Positions 5,678-8,365 of a stretch of DNA of 8,365 bases are shown here, piece after piece (positions within the stretch are counted from its first letter, which is position 1; each line of letters starts with the position of its first letter). Below the pieces are notes generated by a model, which saw nothing but the letters and a program-made list of their open reading frames with translations, searched no databases and was not told the DNA's origin. Origin of the DNA: Fimbriimonadales bacterium (GTDB lineage: Bacteria; Armatimonadota; Fimbriimonadia; Fimbriimonadales; Fimbriimonadaceae); assembly GCA_026392145.1 (NCBI GenBank), contig JAPLCS010000110.1, forward strand, positions 1 through 8,365, in the 5' to 3' direction. A program made the position numbers and the translations under genes.

Positions 5678-6733
5678 TCAAGAGTGGGTGGTTTCAGTCG
5701 AAAGCGATCGCTCGCCCGTCATGCACGCCTCAAGCGAAGCCAAGGCAACCTCGATTTGATCATCTCTAGGTTCCTGAGTCGTAATCAACTGTGTCCATAA
5801 CCCCGGCCTAAACAAAACCATTACCGCCGAATTGTCTCGGAACTTGCCCGCAAACCTCAAGAGCTCATAGGCAAATCCGGCAACGAACGGCAAAATTGAA
5901 ATATGCAGCACCGAATTGCCGAGCGCCTCGAACAGTGCCTTGCCCTCATACTGTGGAAAGAGCGATTCAAACCGCGGGACAAACGGGAACAAACACAGCC
6001 CCAAAATAAGAACAATAATCGCAAAGCTCGTGCCACACCTCGGGTGCAAACGCGTCTGCTTCTTACAGTTTTCCAAAGTCAATGGTAGCTGAGCCTCAAG
6101 CGTATTTATCGCCTTGTGCTCTGCTCCGTGATATCGAAAAACCTCTTTCACGCCCTCTAACCGGCTGACCGCAAACAAATACCCAAGGAAGAAAGTAATC
6201 TTGATAACTTCCACGGTCAGGTTCGTTTGCCGCCCATCCCAGTGGAACTTCTCCTTGAGCAACGTGCCGGCGACCTGAGGCAAAATCTTGAAAATAAACA
6301 AGGCAAACGCAAGCGAAACAATCATGGTGGACAGCACAATGCCATCCTGAACTTTCTTGCTCATCGCCTTCGGCGCAGTCTCACTCCCGGCAGACTGACC
6401 CGAATCCGCATCAGAACCAGTTACACCATCAGCTGCATGGGAAGTGATTGTTTCTTCGAGCGGCTGATACTCGGGCGAAAGCTGAATATCAGAAGCAAAC
6501 TTCATCGCCTTGGTGCCCAAAGTCATAGCATCCAACAGGGCCCAGCTTCCACGTAAAAATGGAACCTTCAACCACTTCTGGCGCCCAATCCAAGTCTTCT
6601 CAATAGGCTCCGCAATCACAACCAACTCTTTGTTCGGAGCGCGACAAGCAATCGCAAAATACTTTGGCGAACGCATCATCACTCCCTCGACAATCGCTTG
6701 GCCGCCAACGCTTAAAAAGTCTTCCTTGGACAT
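5678..6733 (-). CDS. DUF1385 family integral membrane protein (YqhQ-like)
   Basis: A 351-residue membrane protein recognised as DUF1385, the family of Bacillus subtilis YqhQ; its biochemical role is not established to my knowledge. Visible signatures are GGQAIVEGVMMR (10-21), RYHGAEHKAINTLE (200-213), HPRCGTSF (230-237) and the C-terminal QLITTQEPRDDQIEVALASLEA (315-336). The clustered His, Glu and Cys residues suggest a metal site. About four membrane segments are visible, near 131-151, 172-190, 235-253 and 273-293. Residues 90-127 form a hydrophilic low-complexity linker rich in Ser, Gly, Ala and Asp, which probably explains why it is longer than the usual 300-330 residues. The ATG at 6733 gives the conserved N-terminus directly. 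A TACACT box lies 8 nt upstream and there is no strong Shine-Dalgarno sequence, so the mRNA may be leaderless. Confidence 0.92.
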   Translation of the reverse strand: MSKEDFLSVGGQAIVEGVMMRSPKYFAIACRAPNKELVVIAEPIEKTWIGRQKWLKVPFLRGSWALLDAMTLGTKAMKFASDIQLSPEYQPLEETITSHAADGVTGSDADSGQSAGSETAPKAMSKKVQDGIVLSTMIVSLAFALFIFKILPQVAGTLLKEKFHWDGRQTNLTVEVIKITFFLGYLFAVSRLEGVKEVFRYHGAEHKAINTLEAQLPLTLENCKKQTRLHPRCGTSFAIIVLILGLCLFPFVPRFESLFPQYEGKALFEALGNSVLHISILPFVAGFAYELLRFAGKFRDNSAVMVLFRPGLWTQLITTQEPRDDQIEVALASLEACMTGERSLSTETTHS

Positions 6734-6741
6734 GAATGCTA

Positions 6742-6747
6742 AGTGTA
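6742..6747 (-). promoter_or_regulatory. Putative -10 box of the DUF1385 gene (leaderless type)
   Basis: TACACT on the minus strand, in the context GGTACACT, lies 8 nt before the ATG at 6733. A consensus -35 box is not visible at 17 nt. It resembles the TAAACT and TAACCT boxes before hisA and the SIS gene. Confidence 0.35.
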
Positions 6748-6822
6748 CCTACCTGCTCTTTTGGGTCTTTCGTCCCACTTCTTGGCAACAAACATAAAGA
6801 CTCTGTTAAGTGAGCCGTGATT

Positions 6823-7137
6823 ATGAACATGATGAAAGTAGGAAGCGTTAAACCTCTTATGAGTACGGGAATGGAATTAAGGCAGGGAGTAATCCTCACA
6901 GAAGAAGAAGCGAGTGCGCTTCTTAACTTCGCTTCCATGTCAACGTCGCCAATCGACCCGGTCACTGAGGTCGCCCTCCGAAAGCTCTCCTCCTTTGTCA
7001 CCAAACACATGGACCCCGTCGCCTGCCAATCAGGTGACTCCTGTTGTCATCAAAACAGCACAAATTCCGACGGCACCAACAATCTCAGAAACATCGAAAA
7101 CGCGGTGGTGACAATCAACAATCCGGTCGCAGTTTAA
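6823..7137 (+). CDS. Small conserved-looking protein of unknown function
   Basis: 104 residues with no signal peptide or membrane segment. Function not recognised. Residues 17-63 look like a compact, mostly helical domain: GVILTEEEASALLNFA, a short SPIDPVTE turn, then ALRKLSSFV. The C-terminal third is polar (Asn, Ser, Thr) and contains a small cluster, CQSGDSCCHQ (68-77), with three Cys and one His that might bind metal or form disulfides. Support for coding: the ORF fits exactly between neighbours, AAGTGAG (6809-6815) lies 7 nt before the ATG at 6823, and the stop overlaps the stop of the convergent NanE-NanK gene by three bases. Other in-frame starts are GTG 6817 and the ATGs at 6829, 6832 and 6871; the last would give a shorter protein beginning MELRQGVILTEEE. 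Coding status is probable, not certain. Confidence 0.6.
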   Translation: MNMMKVGSVKPLMSTGMELRQGVILTEEEASALLNFASMSTSPIDPVTEVALRKLSSFVTKHMDPVACQSGDSCCHQNSTNSDGTNNLRNIENAVVTINNPVAV

Positions 7138-8365
7138 CGACACGCCAGCCAATAAGAACCCCATATTCCCGCTTCTGCTCCGTAAGGAGTCGGCACGCAA
7201 CCAAGTTCCTCAACAACTGGCCGCAACCAGTCAGACAAACCAACCGATCCTGCAACCACAATCACGTCCGGATAAATCATCTCCCGTGTGAGCCTCACCA
7301 CGGTTCTAAACGCCTCAATCGCATCCTGCCGTTGCTCAAGAGTAGGTTCTGGAGACAAGCCTGCACCACCGAGTAATTCTTCAACCGTTCTTCCCGAATC
7401 GGTCATAACATCATTCAACCTCGGATACTCTCCACGCGGACCGCGAACAATCTCACCGCGCAGCACAAATCCCGCCCCAACTCCCGTCCCAAGCGCCAAA
7501 GTAGCAACATTCTTTCCCGCGAAGTCAGGATGACAAGCGTGCCCCCAAGCGGTCGCAAGCCCATCATTCAAGCTCACCGTTGGAATTTCAAAAACCTCCG
7601 AGTGAAACACCGAACCCTGGTGCTCAGGAATAATCGGTTTCGCCTCCCAAACCTCACCAGTGACAGGATCAACCGTTCCACCAGTTCCTACTCCCAACCT
7701 CTGCACCCGATGTTGAGCAATCTGAGAATGAATCCATTGGATTCTTTGCTGCCTTTTTGAAGGGAGCGGTTCCCTTTCAACCGCAACAAGTTGCCCAGAC
7801 TCAAACACCGCAAATCGAATCCAAGTACCGCCGATGTCAACTGCACCAATGCGCTCTTTATTGTTCGGATTCCGAACAATAAATTTTCTTGTTTGTTTCA
7901 CCGGATCGTTGATTGCTCCACCAATCACCACCGCCTGGGCACCAATCCTTAGCGCTGCTTCAACTTCCCATCGCTCGGCATACCTCCCCTCGGCAATCAC
8001 AGGCAAACCAGTCGAAACCGCATATCGAACAAGTTCGAAATCTGGCCCCGTTGTCATTGCTCGAGCGGGGGTGTAACCAGCAAGAGTAGTACCAATTAAA
8101 TCGCACCCCGATGCCACGGCATGATCAATGGTCTCAGATGAGTCGCAATCTGCCATCGCCAATACACCTGCTTGATGAATCATCTCCACCAATTCCGCCA
8201 CGGTACTTCCATCGGGCCGACTCCGTGCCGAAGCATCCAAGGCGATTACCTCACATCCCAAATCAAGCAAGGAACTTACTTCTCGTCGGGTCGGCGTAAT
8301 ATAAATTTCCGAATGGTCATAGTCCTGCTTGATAAGACCTATAACCCGAACATCAGATCCCGCAT
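7134..8365 (-). CDS. nanEK: NanE-NanK fusion: ManNAc-6-phosphate 2-epimerase and ROK-family ManNAc kinase (5' end cut by window)
   Basis: The reading frame is open to the window edge (first full codon 8363-8361; 409 codons visible). Numbering is from that codon. The NanE barrel (1-165) shows GLIKQDY (catalytic Lys12), YITPTRREV, IALDASARSRPDG (40-52), ADCDSSE, IGTTLAGYT (90-98), PVIAEGRY (121-128, catalytic Glu125) and VIGGAI. By comparison with known NanE proteins, about 50 residues are missing at the N-terminus. The ROK kinase domain (171-409) shows AVDIGGTWIRFAVF (ATP phosphate loop), GVGTGGTVDPVTG (224-236), LNDGLATAWG (265-274, catalytic Asp267) and LGTGVGAGFVLRG (291-303). The fusion would phosphorylate ManNAc and epimerise the product to GlcNAc-6-phosphate, two successive steps of sialic acid/ManNAc catabolism. 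Odd point: the ROK zinc motif (CxCGxxGC) is absent, and the EIGH motif reads EYPR (312-315). Kinase specificity is inferred from the fusion. Confidence 0.9.
   Translation of the reverse strand, partial: AGSDVRVIGLIKQDYDHSEIYITPTRREVSSLLDLGCEVIALDASARSRPDGSTVAELVEMIHQAGVLAMADCDSSETIDHAVASGCDLIGTTLAGYTPARAMTTGPDFELVRYAVSTGLPVIAEGRYAERWEVEAALRIGAQAVVIGGAINDPVKQTRKFIVRNPNNKERIGAVDIGGTWIRFAVFESGQLVAVEREPLPSKRQQRIQWIHSQIAQHRVQRLGVGTGGTVDPVTGEVWEAKPIIPEHQGSVFHSEVFEIPTVSLNDGLATAWGHACHPDFAGKNVATLALGTGVGAGFVLRGEIVRGPRGEYPRLNDVMTDSGRTVEELLGGAGLSPEPTLEQRQDAIEAFRTVVRLTREMIYPDVIVVAGSVGLSDWLRPVVEELGCVPTPYGAEAGIWGSYWLACR

Noticed and set aside
6600..7010. 136-codon minus-strand open frame spanning the DUF1385 start and the small plus-strand gene
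   Set aside because: It overlaps conserved DUF1385 codons in another frame and has no recognisable domain.
8268..8270. TTG at 8270 as the start of NanE-NanK
   Set aside because: The frame continues upstream through GLIKQDY with the catalytic Lys and YITPTRREV, which belong to the domain.
8363..8365. ATG at the very edge as the start of NanE-NanK
   Set aside because: It is out of frame with the NanE domain, which also lacks its first roughly 50 residues; the true start lies outside the window.

Overview
The window is a chromosomal segment of a bacterium with moderate GC content and tightly packed genes. No tRNA, rRNA, insertion sequence, phage gene or CRISPR array is visible. A DUF1385 (YqhQ-like) membrane protein, a SIS-type amino-sugar deaminase and secreted GH123 and SASA (sialate O-acetylesterase family) enzymes together suggest Armatimonadota (Fimbriimonadia-like). 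Planctomycete-like or other glycan-degrading lineages remain possible. This placement is an inference from gene families, not from a marker gene.

Layout, left to right. hisA (minus strand, 3' end cut by the window edge) occupies 1-613. Two exported enzymes follow on the minus strand: a protein with two SASA domains (658-2334) and a GH123/DUF4091 family glycosidase (2418-4277). Divergent from the glycosidase, with 87 nt between the starts, is a plus-strand SIS-domain amino-sugar-phosphate isomerase/deaminase (4365-5336). A 341-nt non-coding gap rich in short repeats (5337-5677) separates it from a convergent DUF1385 membrane protein (5678-6733). A 104-residue protein of unknown function (6823-7137) is divergent from DUF1385. 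Its stop codon overlaps that of a minus-strand NanE-NanK fusion (7134 to beyond 8365, 5' end cut).

The metabolic theme is amino sugars. GH123 enzymes are exo-beta-N-acetylgalactosaminidases, SASA esterases remove O-acetyl groups, NanE-NanK converts ManNAc to GlcNAc-6-phosphate, and SIS deaminases of this type produce fructose-6-phosphate from GlcN-6-phosphate or tagatose-6-phosphate from GalN-6-phosphate. A plausible reading is extracellular trimming of an O-acetylated, HexNAc-containing glycan followed by cytoplasmic catabolism. Transporters, NagA and regulators are not in the window. hisA and DUF1385 look unrelated to this theme.

The most notable observations are: (1) an almost identical promoter/leader element, 26 bp perfect plus 6 bp, upstream of both exported enzymes; (2) a tandem SASA duplication whose second domain has lost its nucleophile and terminal catalytic-His region; (3) three genes with a GTAnnnT box only 6-8 nt before the start codon, suggesting leaderless transcripts; (4) a ROK kinase domain without the usual zinc-binding cysteines or the substrate-binding histidine.
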